Notes: generated by a model from the letters alone, not told the origin. DNA of 64,000 nt from Pontibacter indicus (GCF_900156345.1 NZ_FTPP01000001.1:682001-746000), one strand, 5' to 3'. Shown: positions 9,801 to 18,502, counted from the first letter of the stretch. Translations and numbers: made by a program.

Positions 9801-10995
9801 TGCCTGTCTGCTGAAAGAAACGCTGCAGACGCTCTTCGGACACCTGTTTGCGAAGGTTGCCGGCAGGGTAGGCCCCTTTTGAAGCTTTCTGCAGGGCCGA
9901 CTGGTCTATATCAGTCGCAAAGAGCTTGACATCCAGGTGACGGCCCAGCCTATGTGCGGCCTCCTGAAAAAGAATGGCCATTGAGTATGCTTCCTCACCC
10001 GTGCTGCAGGCCGTCACCCACACCTTGATGGGTTCTCCATCAGTTTTCGTCTCCAGTATACTGGGAATCACTTTGTCTTCCAGCAACTTAAAGGCCTCCG
10101 GATCACGGAAAAAGCTGGTCACGTTGATGAAAAACTCCTGACAGAGTATTTTTACCTCGGCCGGGTTGGCGTGGAGGTAATCCAGGTATTCCTGCAGACT
10201 GTTGAGCTTGAGCGCCTGTATGCGCTTGTGAATGCGGCGGTTGAGCGTGGGCTTTTTGTAATGAGTAAAGTCAACCTGTGTTTTGGTGCATACCAGGTCA
10301 AGAATTTGCTTGAGCACTGCTTCATCCTCCACCGGTTCCGACTGCTGCTTTCCATTTTGAATGATGCTCTTGACCAAAGGGGTACGCCGCGTATACTCGA
10401 TCACCTCATGCGGAATCTGATCCGGCGGGAGCACAAAGTCTACACTGCCCGTATCGATGGCGCTGCGGGGCATACCGTCAAATTTCGCACTTTCCGGATC
10501 CTGCACCACTACCAGCCCGCCAGCCTGCTTGATGGCGCGCACACCTTTGCTGCCGTCTGTTCCAGTGCCTGACAGCACGATGCCGATGGCGTAAGGGCCG
10601 CGGTCCACTGCCAGCGACTCAAAAAAAGTGTCGACTGCAAAGTTGGGCTCGCGGTTGCGGGGTTTTTCGGTCAGGCGGAGCCGCCCGTTCTGCAGGCTTA
10701 GTTGCTTGCCGCTGGGCAGCACGTACACACAGTTGGGCCGGGTAAAGGTATTGTCCTCCGCCTCACGAACCTGCATGCTGGTGTGCTTCGACAGCAACTC
10801 AGCCATCAGGCTTTTGTGGTCAGGCGACAGGTGCTGAATGATCACGAAGGAGAAGCTGGAGTTCCCGGGAAAGTGGTCGAAGAGCTTGTGGATAGCCTCC
10901 AAACCTCCCGCAGAAGCGCCTATGCCTACCAGGTAATGGTCGGCGGGCCTGGGGCTTACTTTCTGGTCCTGCTTTTTATTTGCTTGCTGCAACAT
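6850..10995 (-). CDS. CheB-CheR-PAS-histidine kinase fusion protein
   Basis: A 1381-residue signalling protein. In order: CheB methylesterase (GIGASAGG with Ser28, IIQHLSPDH with His55, SGTGTDGS), CheR methyltransferase (TACSTGEEAYS, FATDIDQSAL, ISCRNMLIYL), a PAS-like segment, a long coiled coil of repeated SSNEEL heptads, two or three PAS domains, a second coiled coil (LERLVQERTRELAESEERF), a PAS/PAC block, then HisKA (SHDLKSPIANIEG) and HATPase (N box NLMSNALKYSS, DNGLGI, GTGMGLYIV). All catalytic motifs look intact. No transmembrane segment and no receiver domain, so the response regulator is elsewhere. The output-less phytochrome gene lies 33 bp upstream in the same operon, which suggests this kinase relays its light signal. 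Confidence 0.95.
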   Translation of the reverse strand: MLQQANKKQDQKVSPRPADHYLVGIGASAGGLEAIHKLFDHFPGNSSFSFVIIQHLSPDHKSLMAELLSKHTSMQVREAEDNTFTRPNCVYVLPSGKQLSLQNGRLRLTEKPRNREPNFAVDTFFESLAVDRGPYAIGIVLSGTGTDGSKGVRAIKQAGGLVVVQDPESAKFDGMPRSAIDTGSVDFVLPPDQIPHEVIEYTRRTPLVKSIIQNGKQQSEPVEDEAVLKQILDLVCTKTQVDFTHYKKPTLNRRIHKRIQALKLNSLQEYLDYLHANPAEVKILCQEFFINVTSFFRDPEAFKLLEDKVIPSILETKTDGEPIKVWVTACSTGEEAYSMAILFQEAAHRLGRHLDVKLFATDIDQSALQKASKGAYPAGNLRKQVSEERLQRFFQQTGNKYIVSDEIRKMVIFAQHDLQKDPPFSKIDLISCRNMLIYLNPSLQHKVLSLFPYALNMGGYLLLGPSEHIGDMQEYFEEEDRKWKLFRKVKDRSSLQRSYGVTDYQNTSMQQSQASQFKTTQLNRYNEAFMDALAEDFRVTALYVDSNYQLLHGIGDINRFLKFPDKRLHFNLIKMVPEELAVVLSVSIRKALKTKHSVVGRQVAVKFGKTERLIHTSVRPVTLEKGQPPLILVLLQEMGEVSPQPKLSEVPHLSDSDYYQQLTALETELRETRESLQMTVQDLSTTNEELQSSNEELMSSNEELQSSNEEMQSLNEELHTVNSEHQLKIKELQELNEDLDNYFRSSNVGQLFVDHNLEVRKYTPSVEQIVNIIGGDIGRPVHHLSHNLKYARLFDDIRQVNNTSQEIEHEVETESGRYFLMRIIPYLKRDGNKDGVVVSFVDVTTLKTLTSVVQGVLDSSLNSIMAMQPDRDSKGQIKDLTWTLLNKKAEEMLGQSSANLMQGSVSATIPHLRESGLLQKFCQVVETGKPLHIEQLLTMNDQKAWYEIAAVKMGVGIAVTMANINDKKDSEEQTLEAYEELKKAEENLTILNNQLERLVQERTRELAESEERFRLVAMATNDVVWDWDLAANKIWWSDGLFKMLGYDEDEMAGGLEGWFSKLHPDDRKEVERSVNNAINNGKKQWNAEYRIQHKEGTYTHVSNRAYILYNEYQMPYRMIGSFIDLSDLKLAQEELQHTNNHLMRVIDDLDTFVYTASHDLKSPIANIEGLMLVLEEQIREAEPLPGEPTDPLFVMIKDSISRFKNVIRDLTDIAKVQRDVDGESEPLEIEAVYKTVYEGLREEAERKQAIIETDFTEAPNISFSRKNLHSILYNLMSNALKYSSPERRPHIRIKSGHKGKKLVLSIEDNGLGINRENQGKMFTLFKRFHSHVDGTGMGLYIVKRIMDNSGGHVHVKSEADKGTTFTLTFQQQEVGSTTILK

Positions 10996-11028
10996 GCTGT
11001 GTTAGCCGAATAAAGGTAATTTGTATTC

Positions 11029-12606
11029 TCAGTACTTCTCGCGGATTATCTTGCTAAGCACGGCGCTGCGCAGTGCCTCCGCCGCTTCCACCTCTTCCTG
11101 TCTCCAGGGGAGGGACGTTAGCTGCACCGTTTGCTGGTATAGCGCGAACGAGTTGCGGGGATGATAGCTTTTGCCGTCCGGTTCCTTCCGGATGGCCTGA
11201 TCAGGGTTGCCGCTCCAATTGACAGTTTGCAGCACCTCGCCCCGGAAGCACATGATGTATTCTCCCTGGTCCGGATTGATGGGTATTGCCAGCAAACCGC
11301 TTGCCTCGTCTTTGTAGTCTTTGCTGTTCGGATAAGCTTGTGGGAGCGAATTAGTTACGTATGTCTTGTCGGAGCTGTTGCGCCGCAGCCACGAAGCAAG
11401 CTCTTTTATTTTCTGAACAGGCGGGGTTTTACCCACTGTTTGCACATTGCCTTCATATACCACAGCCGCCCCGTCTAGTGACAGCAGCTCCACCAGGTTT
11501 GGTTTGCCGTGCAGGAGCGCTTCGGAGAAGAAGTCCTGGGTGAAGAGCTGTTCCATCATGGTGGCATACTGCCCACGCTTATGTGCCTGCATGGTGGCAA
11601 GCTGCTCTTTTTCGTAGGAGCCCAAACGAACTGCCGCTATGGTGGACAGCAGTTCCATAGCCGTACGCTCCTGGTAGCTTGGGTATTTCGGGGTTTTGTG
11701 GTGGCATGAGATCAGCCCCCACAGTTTGCCCTCCAAAATAAGCGGTACCGACATAGAAGCCGAGATACCCATATTGCCCATGTACTCCAAATGCACGCTG
11801 GCCACACTGCGCAGGTTACAACTGGTCAGGTCTGTGAACCGTCTTGTAATGGGGTTGAGGATAGGGTAGAGGCGCACCGGCTCGTAGTCGCGGGCAGGTA
11901 TAAGGCGGTAAGGGTTTTTGAAATAAAGGTCACGCGCCTGTTTGGGTACATCAGAGGCCGGGAACCGAAGTCCCAGCAGGTCACTCATGTCCTCCGTTTT
12001 AGCCTGGCCGATCACGGTGCCATTCCACAAGGGGTCGAAGCGGTAGACGAGCACCCGGTCAAAACCCGTAAACTGCTTGAACTCATCGGCCACCACCTGG
12101 GCAATCGCCTCGGTGCCTTCAGCCTGCTTAATGTGGGAGGTAATGTATTTTATCTGTTGGAAGAAGCTCAGGAAAGACTTGTCATTTTCGCGCTGCGCAG
12201 GCTCCATTTCGATCAGGATCTGATCTGCCTCCGGATGCACGGTAGCCGTAAAGACCTGGCTGTTATCTTCTGTTCCAAACGTGAGCGAGAAGGGGATGTC
12301 CACCTGCTCTAGCTCTAATCGCTGTTCGCGGGAAAGTTTAAGTTGCAGATCCTTTAGCTCTGTTTCTGGCAGAAAAGAGGCAAGGGGTTGCTCCAGTATC
12401 GCTTCCGGCGCAAGATCCAGCAGATCTGAAATGTTTTCACTTACCTGTCGGATGTGTAGCGACTTGTCAAGCACCAGCAGGAGGCCGTGCGGTTGAATCA
12501 GGTTGATCTGGTGTAAGGGGATGCTTCCGCAGAAATCAGAATCATAGTTTTTTTCGCCACTGTATTGCAGCGCAGTTGTTTTGTTCTCCATAGTATTCCA
12601 TTGCAA
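11029..12606 (-). CDS. bacteriophytochrome photosensory protein without output domain
   Basis: A 525-residue PAS-GAF-PHY protein. The N-terminal region FCGSIPLHQINLIQPHG has a Cys (about residue 26) where bacteriophytochromes attach biliverdin. The GAF domain has PASDVPKQAR (the DIP-type motif) and RSVASVHLEYMGNMGISASM, with the conserved His in VHLEYM. A PHY region follows and the protein then ends at EAEALRSAVLSKIIREKY; the histidine kinase found in most bacteriophytochromes is absent. The downstream gene encodes a very large kinase, so the output may act in trans. Start could also be the ATG five codons inside. About 220 bp with no gene separate it from the anti-sigma gene. Confidence 0.93.
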   Translation of the reverse strand: MQWNTMENKTTALQYSGEKNYDSDFCGSIPLHQINLIQPHGLLLVLDKSLHIRQVSENISDLLDLAPEAILEQPLASFLPETELKDLQLKLSREQRLELEQVDIPFSLTFGTEDNSQVFTATVHPEADQILIEMEPAQRENDKSFLSFFQQIKYITSHIKQAEGTEAIAQVVADEFKQFTGFDRVLVYRFDPLWNGTVIGQAKTEDMSDLLGLRFPASDVPKQARDLYFKNPYRLIPARDYEPVRLYPILNPITRRFTDLTSCNLRSVASVHLEYMGNMGISASMSVPLILEGKLWGLISCHHKTPKYPSYQERTAMELLSTIAAVRLGSYEKEQLATMQAHKRGQYATMMEQLFTQDFFSEALLHGKPNLVELLSLDGAAVVYEGNVQTVGKTPPVQKIKELASWLRRNSSDKTYVTNSLPQAYPNSKDYKDEASGLLAIPINPDQGEYIMCFRGEVLQTVNWSGNPDQAIRKEPDGKSYHPRNSFALYQQTVQLTSLPWRQEEVEAAEALRSAVLSKIIREKY

Positions 12607-12825
12607 CTGCCAGGGGTGTAAGCGGAACCGAAACCTAGATAATACTGGTGTTTAGATTCCTCTGGCAAGGGGCGTCAGGCCGTAAATTAAGTATTTTTCC
12701 CCTAAAAGCATGAATAATCTTCTTTTTATCTGGAAACAATATGCGGCCTTATGATCCATTAAATTGCAATTTGGAGTATACGTCTGTCCAAAAAAGAGTT
12801 GCGTATTTTTACGTATAGGTTTTTC

Positions 12826-13587
12826 TCACTGCCGTCTGTTTCCCATGCGCAGGCGCAGCGTTTTGCCGGGGCTTTCGACATGGAAAGTCTGAGGTGCATA
12901 GCCTGTTTTGCTCACCAGCAAGGTATGGCTGCCCGCCACGAGCGACAACCTGAAGTGACCTCGTTCATCGCTGGTCGTTTCCCAGGGGCCGCCTTGAACT
13001 TGAATGGTCGCCTGGGCTATACCTTGTCCATTTTCATCCACTAGCTGCCCCTCCAGGCTAAAGCCAGAACTTGCTTTCGGACCGCTGCTGTCAGGATGGC
13101 TGGCAGCGACCGGTGGGGCTGGTATGTCAAGCACCAGTGCCGCATCAATCGTGCGGGCCAGCAGTTCTTCCGGACTAGGGGGGAGTATTTCAGCCGCATG
13201 CATGGCTGCCTGCTCCTGCGTGGCTGTGCGGGTATAAGCGTAAAACAAAATCAGACCCAGTGAGCTGAACATCATCAACACGCCAACGGCCACGCGCCAG
13301 TCGGCCAGGCTCAGGATGGTGCTGGGGCGGTGCTTCCGGCGCAGGCGCGTTCGGATGCGCTGCCAGATGCGGTAACGGGCCTGGCTCGTTCGTTTCCGGT
13401 CAGCGAGCGACATGCCCGTCAAAATGTCTTCGCACATTTCACAGTCGAGCAGGTGCTTCTCCAGCTCGTAATTGGTTGCCGGTGGCAGCGAGCCTTCCTC
13501 ATATTGCCGCAGCAGTTCTGTGGAGGGGTGTTCCTCCAAACCCCATTCGCTAATTTGTATTTTATCGTTGCGCATGGTTTTTTTCAA
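12826..13587 (-). CDS. anti-sigma factor-like membrane protein with carboxypeptidase-regulatory-like domain
   Basis: A 253-residue protein. The cytoplasmic part (residues about 20-60) carries a zinc-finger-like HLLDCEMCEDIL of the ZAS/HC2 type; a single membrane segment follows (VAVGVLMMFSSLGLILFYAY), then a proline-rich linker and a C-terminal CarboxypepD_reg-like beta domain (LEGQLVDENGQGIAQATIQV, KTGYAPQTFHV). It overlaps the ECF sigma gene by 26 bp, so translation is coupled and it should sequester that sigma factor. An extracellular CarboxypepD-type sensor domain is unusual for an anti-sigma factor. An ATG at 13575 is an alternative start. Confidence 0.82.
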   Translation of the reverse strand: MKKTMRNDKIQISEWGLEEHPSTELLRQYEEGSLPPATNYELEKHLLDCEMCEDILTGMSLADRKRTSQARYRIWQRIRTRLRRKHRPSTILSLADWRVAVGVLMMFSSLGLILFYAYTRTATQEQAAMHAAEILPPSPEELLARTIDAALVLDIPAPPVAASHPDSSGPKASSGFSLEGQLVDENGQGIAQATIQVQGGPWETTSDERGHFRLSLVAGSHTLLVSKTGYAPQTFHVESPGKTLRLRMGNRRQ

Positions 13588-14134
13588 TGTAAATTTTAAG
13601 GTTCCGGCGCCCGTTCTGGATGTAGCTCTTCACCTGCTTCTGGTCACAGCCGGTGATTTCCTCTATTTCGCGGTAGCTTTTCTGCTGCAGGTAAAACAAC
13701 TCAATGCAGGTACGTTGTTCAGCGGGTAGGTGTACAAGACCATGCTCGAGTGCCTGCCAATCGAGTTCAGACTGCGGTGTTTCGCTTTGCGGAAGGGTGT
13801 GTTGCTCTTGCGGAAGAGCCTGACTCACTTTGTCTTTCAGTCGGTTAGAGCGGAGCAGTTGCAGACAGTGATTTTTGGTAAGCGTGTGCAGCCACGACTT
13901 GAAGTTGCTCACTTCATGCCGTTTCAGGGCTACAATCAGCTGTTCGAACACCTGCATGGTGGCATCTTTGCTTTCTTCTTCCTCCCCGAGGTAGCGCAGG
14001 CAGATCAGGTATACCATCTCTGTATGCCGCTCAAAGAGTCTCCCGATCACGTCCAGGTCACCGGTCCGGCGGTATTGCCGCACCAGTTCCAGGTCGTCAG
14101 TGGAACGGGATTTCGAAAAGAGCTTTAAAAACAT
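13562..14134 (-). CDS. ECF RNA polymerase sigma factor
   Basis: A 190-residue ECF-type sigma-70 factor. Region 2 (YLICLRYLGEEEESKDATMQVFEQL, shown here as seen in pieces around residues 50-75) and region 4 (LPAEQRTCIELFYLQQKSYREI, a helix-turn-helix around residues 135-165) are both complete. It overlaps the downstream membrane-bound anti-sigma gene. The 314-bp gap to the divergent lipoprotein gene at 14449 should hold its promoter; I could not assign a -35/-10 pair with confidence. Confidence 0.9.
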   Translation of the reverse strand: MFLKLFSKSRSTDDLELVRQYRRTGDLDVIGRLFERHTEMVYLICLRYLGEEEESKDATMQVFEQLIVALKRHEVSNFKSWLHTLTKNHCLQLLRSNRLKDKVSQALPQEQHTLPQSETPQSELDWQALEHGLVHLPAEQRTCIELFYLQQKSYREIEEITGCDQKQVKSYIQNGRRNLKIYIEKNHAQR

Positions 14135-14448
14135 AGCCGGGTGAAGGTTATTGTATATTCAATAAAGCAAATATTGTTGAAGGTGCCATGATTAATTTGA
14201 AGGAAGTTTACTTTTCAGGTTCAATTCAGATTTTATTAAATCTTTAAAAGAAATTATGTTACTATTTGTATTCCGTATGCAGTAATTATTCGCGGCCGTC
14301 CATCGCTCTTCTATCCTTACTGGCTTTTCACCTTGCCAGGCATACCCCTCGCCCTCCTTTATTCCGCTTTACTACAGGCAACAGCCCGGCTTTGCTTGGT
14401 AGGGTTTTATTGCTCTTCTCTTTTCCCGGAATCAATTCTTTTCAAACT

Positions 14449-15060
14449 ATGCTTACATCCTCTAAACACCGAATCAAAACCTTACTTTCCATTCCGCTTG
14501 TTGTCATCGCCTTCCTGTTTCTGGGCTGCGATTCAGAAAGCCAGGAGGCACCAGAACCGCTGGCTGCGCAGCTTGAAGCTAATGCTAGCCCTAATCGACC
14601 GAATACTGCGCTGCACAACAGAGTGTTGGCTGATATTCGAAGTGCCACTGCCCGTTACCACAGAATCGGGGCAGCTATGGCCGATGGCTATGTACCCTTC
14701 AGCCCTTGTGTCAGCCATCCGACACTCGGCGGCATGGGCTACCACTATGTAAAATCCAACCTGGTCGACGGTGAGCTCGATCCCCGTCGACCGGAGGCGC
14801 TGTTGTACGAGCCTGAAAAAAACGGTCGCATGAGGCTGGTCGGCGTGGAGTTCATTATCCGGGCTGATGAGTGGGAAGGAAGCGGAACACCAGTGCTGGG
14901 CACGCAGGAATTTGACGTGTACATCGACTCAGATAATAATCCGCTGCCTTTCGACAATTACCAGCTACACGCCTGGGTATGGAAGCATAACCCTTCTGGT
15001 ATGCATTTCCCCTTTAACCCAACCGTCAGCTGTGAGTTTGCGACAGAACCAACGGAGTAG
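14449..15060 (+). CDS. lipoprotein of unknown function
   Basis: A 203-residue product from the ATG at 14449. The open frame runs 61 codons further up, but the start at 14449 places a normal lipoprotein signal with lipobox FLGC (about residue 25). The mature part has a recognisable pattern ARYHRIGAAMADGYVPFSPCV then GGMGYHYVKSNLVDG and ends with a Trp/His-rich stretch (LHAWVWKHNPSGMHFPFNP). I have seen this type of sequence among bacterial exported hypothetical proteins but know no function. The His- and Trp-rich conserved stretches suggest a metal or ligand site; that is inference. It converges on exbD with a shared terminator. Confidence 0.8.
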   Translation: MLTSSKHRIKTLLSIPLVVIAFLFLGCDSESQEAPEPLAAQLEANASPNRPNTALHNRVLADIRSATARYHRIGAAMADGYVPFSPCVSHPTLGGMGYHYVKSNLVDGELDPRRPEALLYEPEKNGRMRLVGVEFIIRADEWEGSGTPVLGTQEFDVYIDSDNNPLPFDNYQLHAWVWKHNPSGMHFPFNPTVSCEFATEPTE

Positions 15061-15099
15061 GTGAAGTTGCCGCTAAGCACAACCTGTCAATCAACTCTT

Positions 15100-15132
15100 A
15101 AAGGCCTGCTCCCGCCGAGGGAGCAGGCCTTT
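15100..15132. terminator. bidirectional terminator between convergent genes
   Basis: Inverted repeat aaaggcctgctccc / gggagcaggccttt with a short loop, lying between the stop of the lipoprotein gene (15060) and the end of exbD (15136, minus strand). The arms end in AAA and TTT, so it may serve both strands. Confidence 0.85.
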
Positions 15133-15135
15133 GGC

Positions 15136-15639
15136 TTAACGGGCGGCCAGCAGTGCTTTGTCTTCTTCGCGCAACTCCACCAGGGCGTATTTGCGGGTAT
15201 CGGTGATCTTGAGCTCGTCGAGGGCGTCTACCAGGTTTTTGAACCGGGAGCTTGCCGTCGCTTTCACCAGCACCACCATGTCGGGGTTGCCTTTCACCTC
15301 TTCGTTCAGCAGTACCTGCCGGATGCCGGTGGCTGACAGATCCGTTTCTCTCAACTCGGGACCATCTCCGGGGTAGCCGAAATAGTAGTATACCTTGTCT
15401 TCTTCGTCGAGCACAATGTTCAGTGCGTTTTTTCCCGGTACAGGCGTATCTGGGCCTTGGGCTGTGGGCATGTTGATCTCCATGGTCTGAAACCTGGCGA
15501 AGGTGGTGGTGAGCATGAAGAAAGTCATCAGCAGTGAGGCCAGGTCCACCATAGGCGTCATATCCAGGTGAAAGCCTTTGCTGCGTGCGCGTTTTTTGTT
15601 GCCTTTTGCCGTGTTTTGTTTCTCTGGTACCTGTGCCAT
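15136..15639 (-). CDS. ExbD/TolR-family biopolymer transport protein
   Basis: 167 residues from the ATG at 15639 (MAQVPEKQN). It has the family's basic N-terminus, a single membrane helix (MTPMVDLASLLMTFFMLTTTF, with the conserved Asp in the membrane) and a periplasmic domain. ExbD proteins couple the proton motive force to TonB or act in Tol-Pal-like motors. No exbB or tonB lies next to it; the gene stands alone between the lipoprotein and the oxidoreductase. Confidence 0.92.
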   Translation of the reverse strand: MAQVPEKQNTAKGNKKRARSKGFHLDMTPMVDLASLLMTFFMLTTTFARFQTMEINMPTAQGPDTPVPGKNALNIVLDEEDKVYYYFGYPGDGPELRETDLSATGIRQVLLNEEVKGNPDMVVLVKATASSRFKNLVDALDELKITDTRKYALVELREEDKALLAAR

Positions 15640-15809
15640 GATGGGGTTCCTTTCCGTTAGGGTTGACAATGCAGGCAGGCCTTCTGCTGCTTTTGTTTAG
15701 TAGATGAAAGAATCGACCGAATTCCACACTGCTCCATAAAGTTTTTTTAATGAACAGCGACTGTTGTTTGTCGTAAGCAGATCTAAATTCCATAAACCAT
15801 AGACACGAT

Positions 15810-16832
15810 ATGATTGACCGACAGGTATACCGCATGCCGAAGGCAGGTTCCATCCGCAACCTGGCACTTCGCCCGGAAACCCTGGAATCGCCTGGGCCGG
15901 AGGAGGTGTGCGTGCGGGTGCGGGCGATCGGCCTCAACTTTGCCGATATTTTTGCCATGCAGGGCCTTTACAGTGCCACGCCGGCTGGCTCCTTTATACC
16001 TGGGCTGGAGTTTTCAGGCGAGATTGTGGCGGTGGGAGCGGAGGCAGGCAAGTGGCAGGTCGGGGACCGCGTGATGGGTGCCACTAAGTTCGGCGGCTAC
16101 GTCACGCACATCAACAGCCACCACCGCTATGTGCTGCCACTGCCTGATGAATGGAGCTTTGAGGAAGGCGCCGGCTTTTTGGTGCAGGGGCTGACGGCCT
16201 ACTATGCGCTCACAGAACTGGGTAACCTGAAGCCGGGCATGCAGGTGCTCATCCACAGCGCGGCAGGAGGGGTAGGCATCCTGGCTAACCGTATCTGCCA
16301 GAGACTGGGCGCCCATACTATAGGTACCGTTGGCCGGCCAGATAAGGTAGATTTTCTGCGGGAGCACGAGCGCTACGACGACGTGATTTTGCGCAACGGA
16401 GACTTTTACGAGAAGCTCATGCAGCGCCTGCAGGGACGTCCCCTTCACCTGATCATGGAGTGCATCGGCGGACACATACTAGAGCAGGGCTGGAAGGCCT
16501 TGGCGCCAATGGGGCGTATGGTGGTATATGGCAATGCCTCTTTCAGCAGTCACGGCAGCAAGCCCAATTACCCGCGCCTATTCTGGAAGTACCTGCGACG
16601 CCCCAAAATTGACCCGCTCAAACTTCCCGGTGAAAACAAATCGCTGATGGGCTTCAATTTGATTTACCTCTACGAGCAGACTGACCTGATGCATGACTTG
16701 CTACAGGGCCTGCAGGCCTTGCAGTTGGCGCCGCAGCATGTGGGGCATACGTACGCATTCACCGAAATGCACGAGGCAATCCGCTTGTTTCAGCAGGGCA
16801 AGTCAGTGGGGAAAGTCGTTGTGGTGGTATAA
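15810..16832 (+). CDS. zinc-type alcohol dehydrogenase-like / NADPH:quinone reductase family protein
   Basis: A 340-residue MDR-superfamily enzyme. The GroES-like N-terminal half has GLNFADIFAMQGLY and GLEFSGEIVAVG; the Rossmann half has HSAAGGVGILANRICQRLG. The zinc-binding Cys residues of true alcohol dehydrogenases are absent, which fits the quinone-oxidoreductase branch. Likely a cytoplasmic NADPH-dependent reductase of quinones or enones; substrate unknown. Confidence 0.92.
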   Translation: MIDRQVYRMPKAGSIRNLALRPETLESPGPEEVCVRVRAIGLNFADIFAMQGLYSATPAGSFIPGLEFSGEIVAVGAEAGKWQVGDRVMGATKFGGYVTHINSHHRYVLPLPDEWSFEEGAGFLVQGLTAYYALTELGNLKPGMQVLIHSAAGGVGILANRICQRLGAHTIGTVGRPDKVDFLREHERYDDVILRNGDFYEKLMQRLQGRPLHLIMECIGGHILEQGWKALAPMGRMVVYGNASFSSHGSKPNYPRLFWKYLRRPKIDPLKLPGENKSLMGFNLIYLYEQTDLMHDLLQGLQALQLAPQHVGHTYAFTEMHEAIRLFQQGKSVGKVVVVV

Positions 16833-16841
16833 AGCCTGAAA

Positions 16842-16861
16842 AATACCCACTTCTGGGTATT
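16842..16861 (+). terminator. possible weak terminator hairpin
   Basis: Inverted repeat aataccca cttc tgggtatt just after the oxidoreductase stop. No T run follows, so termination is uncertain. Confidence 0.35.
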
Positions 16862-16943
16862 GAATGCCTGAAACTTAATGCGTTATATTTGATTTATACC
16901 TGTCAGCACAGGTTAATTCCTTAACCTTTATTGGGCCTGCTCT

Positions 16944-17651
16944 ATGAATGTTCCAGAAGCCATCAAGACGACACTTCGCTTTCGGCAGGTGCCCATGACC
17001 ATCCACCAGATCGCCTATTTTATTTGTTTCAATCGTTTGCATCGTGCAGCACCTGGTTTCGATGCCATGGTGCAGGCGGTGGAGGAGGCTGTTTACCAAA
17101 ACCCGGGCTCCTTTAACGTAACCGACGACCTGGTGCACATGTGCCATTGGCGAAAAGAAGAGCAAAGGGTGGTCGAGCACATTTTTAGTACGGTGGGGCA
17201 GGCCATTGGGCTGTTCCGGGAGATCACCCTAAGTAAGGATTGTTGCAACAACCTGGTGTTGGCCCTGTTGCTGTACAAGCGACTCTCCGACATCGAGCGG
17301 AGCCAGCAGTTAGGCGCGCCCATCGTGCCATACCTTTGGAAGTTTGATCGTGTAACGAACGATACCATGTTGTCCGAGCTCTCTGCCCGGGTATATGAGG
17401 TAATGGACTACGTGGAGCGTACCGATGAGCGGCTGGCTGATGCTTTCCTGTTCGGCAAGGAAGAACTCAACCACATGAACGAGACCTCACAGCTCCGGAA
17501 ACTGCAGGAAGTCATGCGTTTGCTGGCCACCCTTCAGCTTGACGAAGAACACGTTCCCACCCCACTTTTCCAGGCTATCTTCAGTCAGCTCTTCTGGAAC
17601 AATGTGAAGTTTACCTCTAAAAGCCTAGCAGGAGACGTAGAGCTTATTTAA
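16944..17651 (+). CDS. hypothetical protein, 235 residues
   Basis: No family recognised. The product is predicted to be mostly helical, with no signal peptide or membrane segment, a high content of Leu, Glu and His, and a pair of Cys at KDCCNNLVLA. It has normal codon use for the window and ends in a 4-bp convergent overlap with the anti-sigma gene. The reading frame is clean over its whole length, which supports it being real. Confidence 0.7.
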   Translation: MNVPEAIKTTLRFRQVPMTIHQIAYFICFNRLHRAAPGFDAMVQAVEEAVYQNPGSFNVTDDLVHMCHWRKEEQRVVEHIFSTVGQAIGLFREITLSKDCCNNLVLALLLYKRLSDIERSQQLGAPIVPYLWKFDRVTNDTMLSELSARVYEVMDYVERTDERLADAFLFGKEELNHMNETSQLRKLQEVMRLLATLQLDEEHVPTPLFQAIFSQLFWNNVKFTSKSLAGDVELI

Positions 17652-18502
17652 GAACCAACCTTTCCCATCACCGTGATCGTTTCCAGTGTTGGAGTTGCGC
17701 TGCCTCCAACTGGCTCCACTGTAACGGCAAAAGCCTGTGCCGCATTGATATGCTTCATTTGCTGCAGCTTGATCTTCTCTTCTGTCAGTTCAATCATTCC
17801 TGCGTCGATAGGCTGTCCGTCCAACAGCGCCCATAACTGGTATTGCTTTCCAGTTGGGAGAGTCGGAAGTGAAACGGGGTCAATATACACTGCTGCCTGG
17901 TCCGGATTCCAGTACACGAGCAAAGCGGCCTCCAGATTTGTCTGAACTCCTTTTAACTTCACCAGTTCAAAATCAGGGTCGCGAACGATGGCCAGGGTTT
18001 CTTGCTGCTGCTGCAAGCGTAATGATGTCTGCTTCATCTGCTGGGCTAGCAATCGCTCTGAAGCCATTACGCCGGCCAGCCTTTCCTCGGCCTGTTGCCA
18101 TTTGCTATAGAAAAATACACTTAAAATGCCGGAAAACAGCATCAGTGCGACACTGGCGGCAAGCATCCACTGATAAGCCCCCTGCTTAGAGGCGCCTGGT
18201 TCGCGGAGATTATCGATAGGAAGCTGGCGAACATTTGCTTCTTCATTCGCCAGCTGATTCATGATTCTGGTTTTGAGTTCACTTTTTGGGGTATGGGCAT
18301 AAAGTCCGGCATAGGCTTCCATGGCAGCGCAGGCCTCGTCCAGCGCCGACCGGATCTCCGGTGATTGCGCGGCCTGACGCTCCACTTCCTCCCGCTCTGC
18401 TTCGGTTAAACCGCCCGCTGCGTAGAGTTCAAGAATACCCGATGCTATGTAGTCTTCGTTATGCACGTCCTTTGAATAATCTTGATAAAAATTTGACTGC
18501 AT
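17648..18502 (-). CDS. anti-sigma factor, RskA type
   Basis: A 284-residue protein. The N-terminal cytoplasmic part (YAAGGLTEAEREEVERQAAQ) is the anti-sigma fold; a membrane helix follows (WMLAASVALMLFSGILSVFFY), then a short coiled coil with many Gln and a C-terminal RskA domain (VYIDPVSLPTLPTGKQYQLWALLDG, PVGGSATPTLETITVMGK). It overlaps the sigma gene by 44 bp, so the two are translationally coupled. Expected to hold the partner sigma factor at the membrane until a periplasmic signal triggers proteolysis. Confidence 0.93.
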   Translation of the reverse strand: MQSNFYQDYSKDVHNEDYIASGILELYAAGGLTEAEREEVERQAAQSPEIRSALDEACAAMEAYAGLYAHTPKSELKTRIMNQLANEEANVRQLPIDNLREPGASKQGAYQWMLAASVALMLFSGILSVFFYSKWQQAEERLAGVMASERLLAQQMKQTSLRLQQQQETLAIVRDPDFELVKLKGVQTNLEAALLVYWNPDQAAVYIDPVSLPTLPTGKQYQLWALLDGQPIDAGMIELTEEKIKLQQMKHINAAQAFAVTVEPVGGSATPTLETITVMGKVGS

